Origin: Rhytidiadelphus loreus
Lineage: Eukaryota > Streptophyta > Bryopsida > Hypnales > Hylocomiaceae
Direction of reading: 5' to 3'
Length of the DNA stretch: 64,000 bases
NCBI GenBank assembly: GCA_947034895.1
Contig: OX344763.1
Coordinates: 66,049,093 to 66,113,092 of the forward strand
This document shows, in pieces, positions 1-12,529 of this stretch; within the stretch, counting starts at the first letter, position 1, and each line of letters starts with the position of its first letter. A program made the position numbers and the translations under genes. The notes beneath the pieces were generated by a model. It saw only the letters and a list, made by a program, of their open reading frames with translations, did no database searches and was not told the DNA's origin.

Positions 1-819
1 AGACCACCATAACAGATCTTATATTCATAAAGTCCCAAAATAACTGACATTGGAAGGATCTGGATTTGAAGCCAGAAGTGAAAGACCAAGCAATATAGAT
101 GATTGCCATGAGTAGGAATTCACAGCATATATCTTTCGTTCTAGAAAAACAAGAGACTACGAACGGAATATGAAGCAATATTACAAGGGCAATGTCTTTT
201 TTCTATAAAACCTGTTCCCCATGCAATGCTACTCAGCAAGAGCTGATTCCTCATAGATACAATGAGTTAGCAAAAAAGTGCGATCAACGGTTGTGACGTC
301 GAGCCCCGCGAGGTTGAGGCGAGAGGTTTGCTAGATTCACTTGTGCTTGATTCAACCGAGCCCGCACTTGCTCAAAAATATCTAGGTCAACATGAACGGC
401 TTGCGACTTTCTGTGGAGATGTTCGGTTCCGTGCTCATCATCATGAGAGAGTAGTGGTGGAAACACGTATTCCAATGAGTCAATATTGGTATCAGGTATT
501 TGGCAATTGAACCTCGATTTATTTAGAACATTCGTTTACCAACTTAACCGACATCATTGCATATCATGGATGACTTCTTTCCAAGTGGGTGAAGATTGTT
601 GTGTCCCTTCCGAACTTTGACATGGATTTGAGACTGGAGTCCCTTCGATGATAAGGTAGCATTGGACATATTAATCTTTGTCTATTTCCTAGTAGATGCT
701 ATTCGTAGGTAGAGACGAGTGTTTACTACTAACCTGAATGAGTTGTAGTAATAAGGAACCCTTATTGGAGGTTGATAGCTTGTTGGCATCGTCGAATTCT
801 TCCATGAGAGCTCTGTATG
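1..819. other. No gene recognised
   Basis: Moderately AT-rich sequence with only short open frames on both strands. None shows a recognisable domain, a biased composition or splice signals that I would trust. Confidence 0.4.
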
Positions 820-1448
820 TCACGCCGCAGTCCTTACTTGAGCATCATTAGGACGAAAGAAATTGTGAAGTGAAGAACATGATTGCATCGTACAAACCCA
901 CTGAGATGTTTGGAAGCCCAAGCCTGCTTTTGACAAATGAATGACAAGAGCAGCTACCTTGGAGCACAAAAACGCAGAACCAATATGTAATGCTAGTTGC
1001 TCCAAATGGGCCCTGATATGATTGACATGGAGTGGTGACCTGAGGTTCTTGCAGTCCTTACCATGGCGAATGTGGACATACTCCTCCATCATGACCCACA
1101 CATCCCGAATCGCTGCATCAAATAGTGCTCCCCATGCCACTTCCATTGTGTTTTGCAACGCACATATAACTTGACCTACAGAAAGGAAGCCATCAATGTT
1201 GTCCAAAGTGGTATTCACGAGCGCGTCATCTAAAAAATAAATGATTTGAATTGAATGCAACATACAAATGCATGAAGCCCAACATGGTCCATATAGCACT
1301 CATCCATCTTGTTGTCTTGGAACAGCCCCTTGGATGTATCATAGTGAGAATAATGGGCAAAGAAGTACAATTTGTATCCTTCCCAGAAATCTTGAGCTCT
1401 GTTTGGGAAATCATTCCAATTAGAATTCCCAAAGATTGATGTAAGCAA
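820..1448 (-). pseudogene. Exon-like minus-strand fragments, unknown family
   Basis: Two minus-strand open stretches look more protein-like than their surroundings. The downstream one (about 820-1230) encodes roughly 135 residues with regular hydrophobic spacing and begins after an acceptor-like TTTTTTAG near 1232. The upstream one (about 1260-1448) includes the residues NWNDFPNRAQDFWEGYK. The gap between them is too short for a normal plant intron, so a frameshift or a missing piece is more likely than clean splicing. I do not recognise the family. It could be a decayed transposon gene linked to the palindrome arrays that follow, or chance. Confidence 0.25.
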
Positions 1449-1590
1449 TAATGGTCATTTCCAAAATACATGGGCAAACACACGAGCATCAAATTCTACT
1501 TTAATTTCGTGAAAATGGCGGGGTTTTGTGGACCATTTCTGAAGTCTGCATTTCGAATAGTGTTCGGCTTCCTACGTGAGCTATACCGAG

Positions 1591-2067
1591 TTCAAACCGC
1601 GCGGTTTGAACTGTAGAGGTTCCGTCATTTCTTGCGTCATTGAAAGTTTCAGTTTTTGGATAGCTTTCTGAAATCTTTGACAGTTGGCGTGAAGCGACAA
1701 AGGGAAGGTCACTATCGTCTTGGAATTCCGCAGTCTCGGACTTCAGACCGCGTGGTCTGAAGTCACACTTCAGACCGCGCAGTTTGAAGTCCGTAAGTCC
1801 CGTCCATGTCAATTGTAGTTTTCGGATTTCTAGGAAGCATCTCATCTCGTTTTCCTAAATCTAGGACAGTATGGGTGAATCGTAAAAGTGACTCAGAGGC
1901 CCTACAGTGGCTTGGATTTCCTAAGTCGTGGACTTTGACGAACTTTAGACCGCGCGGTTTGAAGTGTGACAGTTCCGTCTGTGTCAATTGTAACTTTCTA
2001 CCATCTACTTCTGATCCAGTTTTCCAAAATCTTGGACAGTTGTGGATTTCAGACCGCGCGGTCTGAG
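1591..2067. repeat. Palindrome array, core ACCGCGCGGT (set A, part 1)
   Basis: Five copies of a 20-bp dyad, best form TTCAGACCGCGCGGTCTGAA, start near 1591, 1742, 1769, 1944 and 2048. The copy at 1591 (TTCAAACCGCGCGGTTTGAA) is a perfect palindrome. The copies are irregularly spaced and sit in otherwise ordinary sequence, like subterminal transposase-binding repeats of DNA transposons. Short open frames crossing them read RPRGLK-like peptides and are by-products of the repeat. Confidence 0.9.
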
Positions 2068-3522
2068 CTGCAGAAACTTGTAGAGTTGCGAAACCTCGTT
2101 GCTAAACCTCACCAGTCGAATGGAATAATGGCCGTGATGGCTTTCAATTAACACAAGGCTCGGAAAGCAACAACTTGAAGTCAGTTAAACGTACCCGAAG
2201 TTCTGATGGTCAAGTATAGTTCTGAGGTTGTGGGAGCACTTGCTGAAACGTGAATCTACCATTGAGCCTCGTCGAATGTGCACCTACCCCCAAATCCAAG
2301 AAACTTGTATACTTCAGTTGTACAATTTGGAGCAAAGGGAGGTACCTTTTGAATCCCACTGAGGAAATGAGAAGCATTGCAAGACAGTAGGGACTGGAGC
2401 CGTGATCCATTGACATCTCCAAAGTTCAAAGTTCAAAGTTTAACGAAATTGACCATAAACGTACTAGTTACTAACCAGCGAATGAAACATGAAGTGTATA
2501 ATTTATTTCCTACAATAGGCTATATGAAAGCGCTGGCTTGAGCAAGCGCGTACTAGGAGAAAGCATTCTCTCTTTGCGCAGTCTATGACTCCCATAATTC
2601 CTAAACCAAAAACATGTTCTCTATAACATTGTGTAGTGGATGGAAATAGAACTCTTGAGACTTGCATGCATTTGCGTGACTGTCATCTTGACTGAAATCA
2701 ATCCATTGACAATGTCCATTTCTTGAGTTGATCGGTTTTGACTAGCGCAATCCCAAGAAAGCAACAATGGAAACAAATAGGTATTACCTTGTGAAGAGTG
2801 TCGCAAAACTGCCCTCCTCTTTCCCGTTTGGATGTTTGCCTTCTTCCCACCGTCCACCGTGCTTGAGTTTGTGCCGCCTTCTTCCCACCCGGCCGTCCAC
2901 CTCCCTTGTGTTGATGTTGCGAAATGCACCGCAAGTTGAAATGAACGCTACTACCTTGTTGCGCCCAACTACTTTGGACGCCACCTTAAAGTTCGCCCGA
3001 GAATCCCAAGTGAAGTATCCTCGAAGGTACAAGGCGTGCATCCGTTTGCAATGCGCTGCCACTTACACGAGTTTCCCTTAAACTATAGTAAATGTGAGAG
3101 TATCACACGAGTTTTCTGTAGATGACCCTATTGTACGTCCCATGATTCTCTTGTATTTGTCGCTTCCCTCCTATTTTGAAGCCCGAGCCAATGACAAAGC
3201 TTGATGGACAAATGAATGTGTTGTAATATTAGTAATTCTTGTTCCATCCCACTCTGACTAATTCCTGATTTTCAAAGAAATTTTCTTTAAAATTTATATG
3301 AAATCAAATTGAATGCATTGCCGTGGTCGAGTGTTTCCAATAATTTACATGAAATCAAATTATTGTTCCCCTTGGAGCTTCCAAAGGGATCATTCCTTTT
3401 CTATTTGAGTTCGTAATTCTGAGTTGTGATTATTCAATGACATGTAGAGTGCCTATTAGATTGAATTTCAGTACGCCTTCACCTCGTCCGTTCGTTTTCC
3501 GCGAGGTCCGTGACTTTCATAG
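2068..3522. other. No gene recognised
   Basis: Open frames near 2620-3080 exist on both strands, overlap each other, are basic and low in complexity, and match no family I know. I see no supported gene, and no set A palindrome until 3523. Confidence 0.4.
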
Positions 3523-3706
3523 TTCAGACCGCGCGGTTTGAAATGCAAACCTGTCGATATGAAAGGACACTCCGAGGTCAGGCAGAAGGCTTCGTCTGGA
3601 GGATGACAGATTTCTATGACTGGATTTTTGTGAAAACGTCTAGTCCCTCTCGTGCAGGAATTTCTCAAGTTCTGCCGTTTTTATAGTTCAGACCGCGCGG
3701 TTTGAA
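3523..3706. repeat. Palindrome array, set A, part 2
   Basis: Two near-perfect copies of the set A dyad, TTCAGACCGCGCGGTTTGAA, at 3523-3542 and 3687-3706. Their arms carry the same inner C/T variation seen in part 1, which fits transition decay of one ancestral palindrome. Confidence 0.85.
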
Positions 3707-5332
3707 CTGCAGGTGTTCACTTTCTGGTTCTGTGAGCATGTTTTTGGGAAATGACTTTCGAGATTGAGTTTTGAATGCAGTTGTTCCAATATCCCAGTGG
3801 ACATTGTTCGAATCGGTCGTAGAACCAGGTCCCCGTTGGGATTCACATATTTCAATTCCAATTTAGAACAAGTCTATCCATGGACGTGTTCAGTTCTCCT
3901 TTTAATTGTGATCCTTCTTTTTTCGTGCCCTATCCAGTTTTGAATGCCTCGGAAATAAAAGAAATCGGAATAGGATTATTCTATTTTTTCCCCCTCTTCC
4001 CTCCATTCGACAATTCAGAACTAATACCCCCAAACTGAAATTGAAATTAGAGTATAATGTGTGGTCACAATATATATAATTTATATGTCAATGTTTGCAC
4101 ACATGTTCATTTTTTCATAGTGTGAACTTTGTTCGTCTTGTGTTATTTGATTTGCTTATCACCAACATCTTTTCTTATCATTCGGAAATTCCGAATTCTA
4201 TGTCATCACCTACTTACAACATAGGTAGAAAAAGAAACACAACGAACGGGCTTCCAAGTGGGCCCTACGGGCTTTTATGTGCTGGCCGCCGGCTGCATTA
4301 AATGAAGCAAGTTTAGGTCGCGGGGTCCCTCGGCTGCATGTCTTCCTCCCGTCGTCGTTCTCGTGTGAGCTCCATCGGCTGCTCTTTTGGGCGAATTTTA
4401 ATCGCCGCATTGTCGCTCGTGGACGCATTTGGCGTCGGTGCCCTGAGTCAGAAGATCACGACGGACCGCCTCCCTTTCAGGTACACAGAGGTCTCCTTGT
4501 TTGATTTCTTTTCCTCGTCGGAGAATGTAGGGTTCGTTCTTGTCGCAATTAGTTCCTCTCGTAGTTTCCTTTGTGTAGTGTGACTTGCGTGGTCGGAATT
4601 GGAGGCTCGGTCTCATCGAATCCTACTGATTTCCGATGAGATGGATGCAAAGGTGTTTTCCGACTTCAAATCAAGTACTTGCAATTTCAGGGATGTTTGA
4701 TCTGCTTTCAAATGCCAAATGAATGCTTGATTTCATTCAATTGAATGTTATATTGTCCATTTCAAATGTAAGTCATTCTCCGCGTCCACGCATTTAATTT
4801 GTAGCTTACAACATTTTCAGTTTCGGGAGTACCCCGATTTCATGAATTGCGATCGATTGTTGAATTATGCTCATTCAGGAATTGCACTGTGTTCAATTGT
4901 GTTGTCTAGAACTTGTGAATTTTGCTTCATGCCGCTCACTGAGTCCATTTTGTTAGAATGGCGGCTTGCTTTTGCCATTTCTCCGGAATGTAGTGTTATT
5001 TTCTCACGAATTCAATGCCATTTTAATGGAATGTGGTGCCATTACACTGGAATACCGGCATTTCAACTATGAATACCATTCTGGATTTCTGGAATTGCAA
5101 TTTTGCTTGGCTATCATCGTTATATATCCACTCTTCCCCTCTGGTATTGCCTTTCGATTGGTTGGCATACTGGACAGCAATTCATCGTCATTCGTGTTAC
5201 CTCCCTGACAATGCACATTAGTTACTTAGATGCTCCGTTTTAATAGGGACGTCTGTACACCGACTTGTTCACGTTGCACGGTGTGAACACATTCAGGTTG
5301 GTAGTCACCATAAAAGTGAGGCCTTTGTTGTT
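3707..5332. other. Non-coding stretch upstream of the first transposase
   Basis: Contains a GC-richer block at about 4250-4500 with short open frames on both strands and AT-rich sequence elsewhere. It may hold promoter or 5' untranslated sequence of the transposase gene at 6229, but I find no element that proves it. Confidence 0.3.
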
Positions 5333-6110
5333 TCTGACCGCGCGGATTGAAACGTTCTGAGACGGATGATTTGATATCCGGAAATTGCACCCCCCTCATT
5401 CCAGACCGCGCGGTCCGAAATGTTTTGCGACCATATTCAGAGCTCCGACAACGGAGAGTCCATTTTGGTGATCCATCGGATTTCCCATTTCCGACCGCGC
5501 GGTCTGAAATTTTTGATACCTCACCTCGTGTTCCAACATCGGATTTTCATTTCTGTCCGCGCGGTGTCAACTGTTTCCTGCTCGTACAGCATTATTCGAA
5601 ATTCTGGATTCTCATTCCAGACCTTGCGCTCTGAAATGCTCCATGTTACCTCTACTTGGAAGGACTGGCTCCGAGTAGTTCGGACAACAGTTCAAACCGC
5701 GCGGTCTAAATTGTTTCGAGCAAGCTAGTGCTCCGGGAGGTTCTGCTCATCGGATTCCGAAACATTCATGGTCTTATTTCTAGGAATCCACAGACCTCTC
5801 GAATTAGACCGCGCGGTCTAAACAAACGACACGATCACTGCCAAAGATATCGTCCTCTACACGTATGGAGGCTAGTCGTGAGTTTGAGGCCGTCAAATTG
5901 AGTAGTACCGGTTGATGTAGGTTCATTTCTTTCTCTAGTCGACCTCCCGTGACTCATAATAAGACCGCGCAGTCTGATCGTGGAGAGCACTTGGCAATTA
6001 TGAATGACATTTTCTAGACAATGGATGCAGTCCGTCGGATGAGTATCTTGTCATACATGGAGACGGGATGTCTAAATGATTTGCATATCCTGTCTTCCAG
6101 ACTGCGCTAT
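5333..6110. repeat. Palindrome array, set A, part 3
   Basis: About eight more copies of the ACCGCGCGGT-cored dyad, near 5335, 5402, 5493, 5556, 5613, 5692, 5803 and 5961, several degenerate. The array ends about 120 bp before the proposed start codon of the transposase gene, so it occupies the promoter or element-end position. Open frames across it are repeat artefacts. Confidence 0.85.
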
Positions 6111-6228
6111 CGGATCGAATTCGTCGGGGAAGCACTTACCACTTCCTGCGACAGCTTAGGGAGCTCCCGTGCGGGTCCTCCGTGGAGTGGAAGACTTCGT
6201 TTCCGGAAACAACTTCCGAGGGGCCAGT

Positions 6229-9200
6229 ATGGCTTTTGGCAGCGAATCCGACGGCGACGAGGTACCCCACTTACTCATCGACCCTGCGTCACCTCTCGGC
6301 CTTCTGCTTTGCGTCCCAAGTTCATTCTTGACCGCGGCATGCGCAGGGGTTCCAAGAATGTGAAGAGGAAGACATCAACTTAGAGGCACCTGGCCAGGCA
6401 GATGTGGACGCCACTCCCATTCCAAATTGTGAGGGCATTGGTCGGGATGGATGATTTGGGAAAGCACTACTCGCGAGGCATGTCAACGGCAACGATTTCG
6501 CAGAAGTCATCATCATCAATGCTAGTCTGAACGCATGCATTGATGGTAACAACAAACTGGGCGTGGATGATGTCGGCATTGTTGTGCTCGAGGTCCTCAA
6601 TGGGGACCAGAGCGTCAACGACATGTGCTTGCGATGGCCTATGCGACTCGTCTTTTATCACGGTGAACACGGGTATGTCAGTGTTTATGATCACGCTCGC
6701 AAACAACGGGCTATCGAGGAAGAATTGCAGGAAAACCGAAAGAGAACGAGCGGACAACAATATCGCTATGACAGGAGAACTCGAGCTGCCGCAACATTGA
6801 ACAAAAGGACCAAGATGCTATCACATGAGTCCATCGCCGAGGTCTACATGCAACTTTGTTGCGACAAGGAATGCACTCGCAAATTCTCTCTTTCCACCAT
6901 TCACGCGCTTCGGATAGAAATGCACATGCAGTCATTTCAAATCAGGAGCACCCGAAATTTGGACGTACATAGGGCGCTACACGAAGCATAAGGAAGCGGA
7001 AGGAGGAAAATGGTCACCGTAGAAGGCATAGACATCTGTCCGCATGCCTGGAGGGTTCTGCACAACATTACTCGCCGCACGTTCGAGAGGTACAAAGCCA
7101 AGGCCAAGGTCGGCGTCAAAGGCGCTCCGCACGGAAACCACCACCATACAAAAGCAAGGGATGCAATTGTACAAGCCATCGAGACTTTGCGTTCATTATT
7201 GGAGGCAAGGCCCGACCACATGCCCCATTTGTCTCACACCTTGCGCACGGGCGAGAAAGTGGGCGTCTAAGTGCTCCCCATCGGAACCGAATGGGGGCAA
7301 TTGTTGGCCACCGTGAACGAGGTAAGCTTCCCACATACCTAGAGCATCACTTGAGATTCAGAGAATGAAGCACTCGCTCCACTGCGCATTACACATGATA
7401 ATGATCCAAAGTCCTTGCCCATTGTGATCACTCATCCAACAACCATGTGCTTTGCACTATTTGCAGGCCAACTCCAGACTCGGGTTGTCCGCCCTTTCGC
7501 AATCTTGTTTCAGTAAGATCCGGACAAAACATTTTTCCGAGTACGTCATCAAGGGAAGAGGAGATTCCTTTGCAAGATGTAGCATTTGCGACATCTTGAA
7601 GCAATTACGTGCTTCTTTTGCACCTGGGTGCGAGGACTACGAACGAATCCAGAAGCGTTTTGAAAAGCACTTGTTTCTGCAAGAAGCATGTCGGCATGCC
7701 TACTACTGGAGTAGATGGTTGTCCAAATTGCAACCCATGCAATTGTTATCCATCATGCACGACAAGATGGACCATTCCAAAACAGCGTGTCTTGCATTGG
7801 CGAGAAAAACAAAGGTACTCAATGGACTCATGAAATTGCCCATGAAAGTGACGGGAATCTTTGCACACGGGCACGGGGATGGCAAATACGCACATTACAA
7901 TTTGGACGTGTTTCGGAGCGACAGCAACTTCACCGTGGGATCCATCGCCAAGCTGTTGCGAGATTTGGAAGCCCCTCCCAGCAAGTCTTCTCGATCTTTG
8001 TTTGTTGGAGCCGGCAGCACAGAGTTGTATCGAGCATTGCTGTCGGGTAGCGAGATTTGTGTGGCTTCTTTGGGAGACGTTCCTCCATAACCCATCGAAG
8101 CCCAACCATTGCCCCCGGTGCTCCATGTTCAAATGGACAACTCTTGGAGGGAAAACAAAAACCGGTACGTCTTTTGTTTTTGGTCGCTTTTGGTGGCAAG
8201 GCGGATCGTGAAAGAGGTGATCGTATCCTTCATGATCGTGGGACACACGCACGACGACATGGATGCATCATTCGAGCATTGGAGCATGCAACTCCACGAA
8301 AAAGACCATCCCACTTTACCGTTGTTGATGCAGTCGTACATGGAAATGGAACAAGGCCCCTTCATTCCCCACCTGGTCGAAGAAGTTCCGGATTTCAAGG
8401 CTTACGTCAAACCTTACATCGGGATGCAGAAGCAACAACTAGTGGGTCACTCGCACGGCTGGCAATACAAGTTCTTCATGGACGACAACGGTTGGCCGAT
8501 CATGCAATACAAATTGGCTTGTACAGACATTCCTTGGTTGTCGGAAGCGGGCTTGAGGTTATGGACGGAAGATGCTGAGCACAAGCCTCTGCTTCCCCAA
8601 GGGGATCCTCTCCACGTGTCTCCCAAGAAAATGACCAGCGAAGCCGAGATCGTGCGCGGATTGAACGGATACATCCAACATTGGACGGACGTATCCAGAG
8701 ATGGGACGGCGGAGTACAAGGCGCGCATGTCCTATTTGGTCACGTATTGGAGTGGCGTGAGAAATGCGCTACGTAACGGAGCGAAAGAAGACCCTCCCGA
8801 CTCTGATGAGTTGCAGCAGGGGTTTTGGCCTCAGACTCGACAACCTAGGGATTTCACAACGAACTTCATGCAAGACGGCCGGACGCGGGAGGAGCACGAG
8901 GCGGAAGACCCTTACATCGGCACTCTGGAGGGGAGGCCCCCGCCAGCCTACAACGTAGCCACTGATCTGCGCAAAGGCTTCTACGTGTTTGTGAGGCCAG
9001 GCTTGGATTGTGAGGATCCAGTGTGGCTTCGTAGGGTCGTGAAGAATCCTCAATTTGATCCCGCGGCAGTCCACTTCCGTGAAGTTTTGGTGCAATGGTA
9101 CATCTCGTGCGGCACCTCGAATGACATCAGCCGGTTGTACGCCGGATGGGACAGGAAGTCCAATTTCAGATGGAAGATTGACCGGAGGGCGAGCCAGGCG

Positions 9201-9338
9201 GACTACGTATCCACGGACAGTATTATGGCCTCGTGGAAACCAAAGAAGAATGACGGGAAGAACTTCATTGCGCCCCGTCAACAAGTGCAATTTGCGGTGG
9301 ACAATTTGCGTCGCATTGCAAAGGAGGAGGTACACTAA
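6229..9338 (+). pseudogene. DUF7869-like transposase gene, copy 1, broken
   Basis: Three exons (6229-6261, 6347-7321, 7467-9338) with GT-AG borders join in frame to about 959 codons. The protein has an acidic start, a middle region with a CCDKECTRKF motif, a CSICD knuckle (about 7590), then an RNase H-like core. The core carries IMHDKMDH, VQMDNSWRENKN (Asp near residue 560) and GHTHDDMDA (near residue 595), which resemble the acidic catalytic positions of the DUF7869 transposase-like family as I know it. The reading is broken by four in-frame stops at 6452, 6989, 7268 and 8088. Where the second copy can be aligned, Trp or Gln fits the stop by a single transition. Exon borders and short exon 1 (encoding ESDGDE) are shared with the copy at 23191, which fixes the start. 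It was presumably the mobilising enzyme of this element and is now dead. Confidence 0.82.
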
Positions 9339-9848
9339 CTTCTGAAGAATAATTATGATCGACTTTGCTGGGGAGGGATGTTGGAAGCTTTATCTTTGAT
9401 GCGCACTTTGCTACCATGTGTTTTGACCTAGTGACGGCGTTTGGCATATAATGTAGCCAACGGTGAGCAGTCAATGGCAATCCATGTAGTTTTGGAATCG
9501 TGCTTGAGATTGCATTGTTGAGGTTCTTGGTAGACTCTAGGAAGCGTAGCGTGCATGCTGGCCGATTTTTGTACCAACTATTTTCTTCGAGGAGAAATAT
9601 TAAATGATGCGTTTTGTTTTGGGGGGGTCTCGTCCATTTGAAGGAGCCTATTTTGAGTTCTCTTTGTGCAATATTTGTTGATCTCGCGTTCATGAATGAT
9701 CACGCCGAATTGTCCATCGTGAGTTCCTGACCCCTACCCTTGATGCCCCCCTCCGCCATTTGAGGAGGCGAAGACAGAAAGCCTGGAGTTCCAAAGATTC
9801 CAAGCATATTCCACCATCTCCGTGTTCGTTTTGCACGCCTTTTACGAA
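9339..9848. other. Gap between convergent transposon genes
   Basis: About 500 bp between the 3' end of the transposase gene and the 3' end of its convergent partner. It holds short overlapping frames without family resemblance and probably contains both transcript ends. Confidence 0.4.
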
Positions 9849-12507
9849 CTAGATTTTGCCCATTGTCTTTCCTTCATCTCCTAGTACACAAAAATGCATC
9901 TTCTCGTGCCTTGGGGTCACTTTGTCGCCCCCCACCATCACATCCAACTGGCTACATAGCACACATTCTAAACCACCTTTCCGGGCCTTCATGTACAAAT
10001 GGCATTCGAAATACCGCCATTTTAACGAAATTCCCCATTTGTGCACCACATAGCGATTGGAATGGCCGTTGTCCACGAATTGGCTTCTTGTTGAGGTAAA
10101 CCTTCGGTGGCACATCGAGGATTTTCTGCGCTAGCTCACCGACCGCCGCGTTGTCGAGGCCGTGCAGGTTCTTCATCATGTTGCTCGTTATGGGGAGGAA
10201 CTTGTACAACTTTGCATTCCCCTCCTTGGTTGTCGCTTCGTTGAAGGGACCCCTAGAATCAATGTCTTGAAGCAACCCCGATTCATGACCCTGAAAAACC
10301 TTCAGCCATGCGGCCCATGTCTCCTCGGATGCCATGATCACCTTCCACTCCCCCATCCGGTCCAGGTCGTAGATTCATTGCGAGTTGCCCGATGGCTTCA
10401 AAAGTCCAGTCGATTCAAAACTCTGCTCGGCTTTGACTCGAAATTCCTGCACAAAAGTGAATACAATTGAGTCGGAATAGCGGACATGGAGGTGGGATCC
10501 AAGTAGACCGACTACTGTTCGAAGGATCAGAGCGGGCGCTCTGATCCTGTGTAGCCTGATTCCTCCAACTAGGGAAGGGCAATTTCCAACGCATGAACGA
10601 TAACCATAAAAAATCAATTCAGAGCGCCCGCTCTGATCTTCGGAATCCCAGACAAAAATTGGGCATGTTATGAAGCCCGCGCCAATAGATATGAAATTAA
10701 TGAGAACGAAGGATCGACTAAAATGCCTACCTCGTAGCGAGTGAATTCTTCGCCTTGTTCTTCCTTCCTCAGGTTCTTTCGCTGTTGCGCAGGCCTTTGG
10801 GCATTATCCCACAGATAGCGGCAGTGTTGGATAGTAGCCGGAAGCGACGACAAGTATGGACCTGTCACGTTTTCGTTGTTACACTTGCACGACAGCACGT
10901 GCAGGTGATTCTTGTTGTCGGACCATACGACTTCGCAGGTCCACTTGTGCACCTTCTTCTTCAGTGCCTCGTCGTTGACCGATGCCACCCCCGAAATAAT
11001 TTCCTTGGCCGCTTTTCAGGTATGCTGGCCGTTGATAATCTTCAGTAGGATGGATTTGACGCAGTCCACCCAGCATGTTGGCCTAGCCTCCGTGTCCGGC
11101 ATCACGGTCAGGATTTGCTTGGTGAAGTTCACCTTCACCATTTGATCAAGTACGGCCATGACACCTTTCTTCTCCAAAGGTCGGAAGATTATACCCGACT
11201 TCTCGTCAGCCTGAATCATGTCGTTGACTTCGAGCTCAAAGAATGTCCCCCGCCCAAATATGTACATGTACTTGGACAGTTCCTTGAACTTCTTATTTGC
11301 CACAGCCTCGGCCTTCAGACGCTTCCTGGCTTCTTCTTCCTCCGAGTGCTTGGCCTCCCTCTTGAAGACGAGATCCACGACCAACTTATCCGGAATGGCT
11401 GCGGGATCGTAAGGCACGGTATCTAGGATTCTCCTCCCATTTCCCATTGACCTTCTTGATGGCCTGCCTTTGTGCGACCTCCTCGGAGACGTCGGAGGGG
11501 TCCGGCAAATCGCTCTGTTGTGAGGAGCTGGGTGACGTGCAGGAGGCCGGCGACTCACCCTCTGCCCGCCGTTGCCTAACCATCCTCACCACTTCTTGCG
11601 ATGACCCGGCCTCAACCTCGGGGTGAGGATTCCTCCTTTTGGTGGTCTTTTTCTTCTCTCGTGACCTCGGTCCAGAACGCTCGGCAGGTACTTCGGTAGG
11701 TTGCGGAGGGATGGTTGGTTCCCTCTCTGTCTCCATGATGGTCGGTGTGTCCCCAGTTCGAGCTGCCGGTGGCGTTGGGATGTTCGCCCCCGTCTCAGTT
11801 ACCTCCGACACAAGAAAAGCACGGGGTCGAGATGGCGCCACATTAGAGGCTCCATCTAGGGCCAATGCGGCCGGCAATCTGGCCCGCATGGTTGCGCCTG
11901 AGCTTGATGCTCCTCCCCTCTTGGATTTCTTCTGTAGGCAACCTTGCGATTCCATTTGATTGATTTTCTTCTGCTTGGACTGGAGTTCAATTGTTACCGC
12001 AGCCTGGAGGTTGTTTGCATTGGTGAGAAAAGTCTTCACTACCTGACCAATTGCTACAAAATCATCTAAATGAGCTTCTATTCTGCCTTTGATATCAAGC
12101 ATCAAGGTTTGGAAAATGTCGGGAACATGATCGTAATTTTTTAGGATGTGTTCGTGGCAGAACGTCATCTCATCTTCTACCCTAATGGCTAGTACTCAGA
12201 ATGCGTTATTTGAAGTGTTCACTACGTCTACCAGAATGGCCTCGCGCAGCACATTCACATTGATGACCACGAGTTCTCTGAATGTTTTCCATCTGGGGTC
12301 TCCGTTAGTCGTGAATCCTAGTTCTAAACTAAAGACCGGGGAGCCCTCGAGGTAGCTCATCTCCATAATCCACAGGGCCTTGGATGCGACAAACTCCAAC
12401 AGAGTTTTCCCTTTGACAAGTGCCGTTCAGGACTCGGGTACTCTCTCTGACGCAATTGGTTTGATATACCCGGTGAGGTGCGGCGTGCTCTCGAGAAAGG
12501 ACTCCAT
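9849..12507 (-). pseudogene. Partner gene of the DUF7869-like element, broken
   Basis: A long minus-strand gene starts at an ATG at 12507 (MESFLESTPHL) and runs as one frame to about 11450. One small frameshift near 11440 follows, then the frame continues to a donor near 10730. A 3' exon begins near 10453 and runs to about 9850, with another frameshift near 9965. In-frame TGA codons lie at 12427, 12196, 11016 and 10375, each fitting CGA to TGA. The protein has a helical N-terminus, a low-complexity Pro/Ser/Arg-rich middle (11500-11900), a Lys/Glu-rich helix and a C-terminal part with GNFVKMAVFRMPFVHEG. I do not recognise a function. A fragment with the same C-terminal motif follows the second transposase copy, so the two genes belong to one element. 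A structural or DNA-binding accessory protein is possible. Confidence 0.65.
10512..10640. repeat. Two set B palindromes inside an intron
   Basis: Two dyads with the core AGCGGGCGCT or AGCGCCCGCT lie near 10523 and 10618, inside the inferred intron of the partner gene (about 10454-10730). They have the same structure as the large array at 12530-13600. Confidence 0.8.
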
Positions 12508-12529
12508 TGCACTGTGCACAGACACTGGT

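Noticed and set aside
2621..3081. Overlapping frames of 78-104 codons on both strands
   Set aside because: Low-complexity, mutually overlapping, no splice or homology support.
5347..5728. Overlapping plus-strand frames with RPRGLK/TARSE peptides, also near 1760-2060
   Set aside because: They are produced by the repeated ACCGCGCGGT palindrome read in different frames and have no independent support.
6229..9338. Possibility that in-frame stops are corrected by RNA editing or stop read-through
   Set aside because: U-to-C editing is an organelle process in plants, these genes have nuclear spliceosomal introns, and frameshifts accompany the stops in several of the broken genes. Decay is simpler.
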